Notes under the pieces: model-generated
The model's database searches: none
Seen by the model: only the letters and a program-made list of their open reading frames with translations
Told to the model about the DNA's origin: nothing
In this document: positions 6,178-6,219 of the stretch, one piece after another
Numbering within the stretch: position 1 is the first letter of the stretch
How the letters are laid out: each line of letters begins with the position of its first letter
DNA from: Bacteroidota bacterium
GTDB taxonomy: Bacteria; Bacteroidota; Bacteroidia; J057
NCBI GenBank assembly: GCA_004292985.1
Contig: RDXT01000292.1
Coordinates: 1 to 6,219 of the forward strand
Direction of reading: 5' to 3'
DNA: 6,219 nucleotides
Translations under genes and position numbers: made by a program

Positions 6178-6219
6178 ATGAAAAAAAATATTTACCCCCT
6201 CTTCGCAGCGCTCACGCTG
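6178..6219 (+). CDS. Start of a secreted or lipid-anchored protein gene, cut by the window end (partial)
   Basis: Only 14 codons are present: MKKNIYPLFAALTL. Two Lys followed by a hydrophobic run is the opening of a typical Bacteroidota signal peptide, so the product is probably exported. The mature protein, and thus the function, lies beyond the window. The start follows an AT-rich stretch with no Shine-Dalgarno, as with the other genes here. The frame stays open to the last base. The gene is divergent from the toxin-antitoxin pair. Confidence 0.6.
   Translation, partial: MKKNIYPLFAALTL

Overview
The window looks like chromosomal DNA from a Bacteroidota bacterium, probably a free-living Cytophagia/Saprospiria-type member. 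The evidence is a C-terminal type IX secretion (T9SS) sorting domain, a secreted protein with the Bacteroidota-typical 'AMLDV...KGLLIPRMT' head, a TPR-LytS histidine kinase paired with a LytTR response regulator, and the lack of clear Shine-Dalgarno sequences before the genes. The exact genus cannot be read from the sequence.

Layout. (1) Positions 1-2209, + strand: a TPR-containing LytS/YehU-type sensor histidine kinase, whose 5' end lies at the window edge and is probably truncated, overlaps a LytTR-family response regulator by 8 bp. Together they form a complete signalling pair. (2) Positions 2288-5144, + strand: two exported proteins overlap by 20 bp. The first is a Kelch-like beta-propeller with six full repeats and one split repeat. 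The second is a beta-rich surface protein ending in a T9SS sorting domain. A strong intrinsic terminator at 5182-5209 closes this unit. (3) Positions 5248-5857, - strand: a PIN-domain VapC-type toxin and its small upstream antitoxin partner overlap by 11 bp, in visibly more AT-rich DNA. (4) Positions 5858-6177: about 320 bases with no convincing gene. They hold a doubtful Cys-rich small ORF and several short direct repeats. (5) Position 6178 to the end: the first 14 codons of a + strand gene that begins like a signal peptide and runs out of the window.

How the parts may work together: the kinase and regulator would sense an envelope signal and control transcription. The adjacent secreted pair is a plausible target or functional neighbour, but only adjacency supports that. 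The propeller and the T9SS protein are probably co-translated and co-exported to the outer membrane or cell surface. The toxin-antitoxin pair is an independent accessory module in convergent orientation. I see no CRISPR array, rRNA, tRNA or transposase. The window does not clearly contain an undescribed system. The least ordinary items are the overlapping propeller/T9SS gene pair, the antitoxin of unassigned type, and the repeat-bearing intergenic segment.
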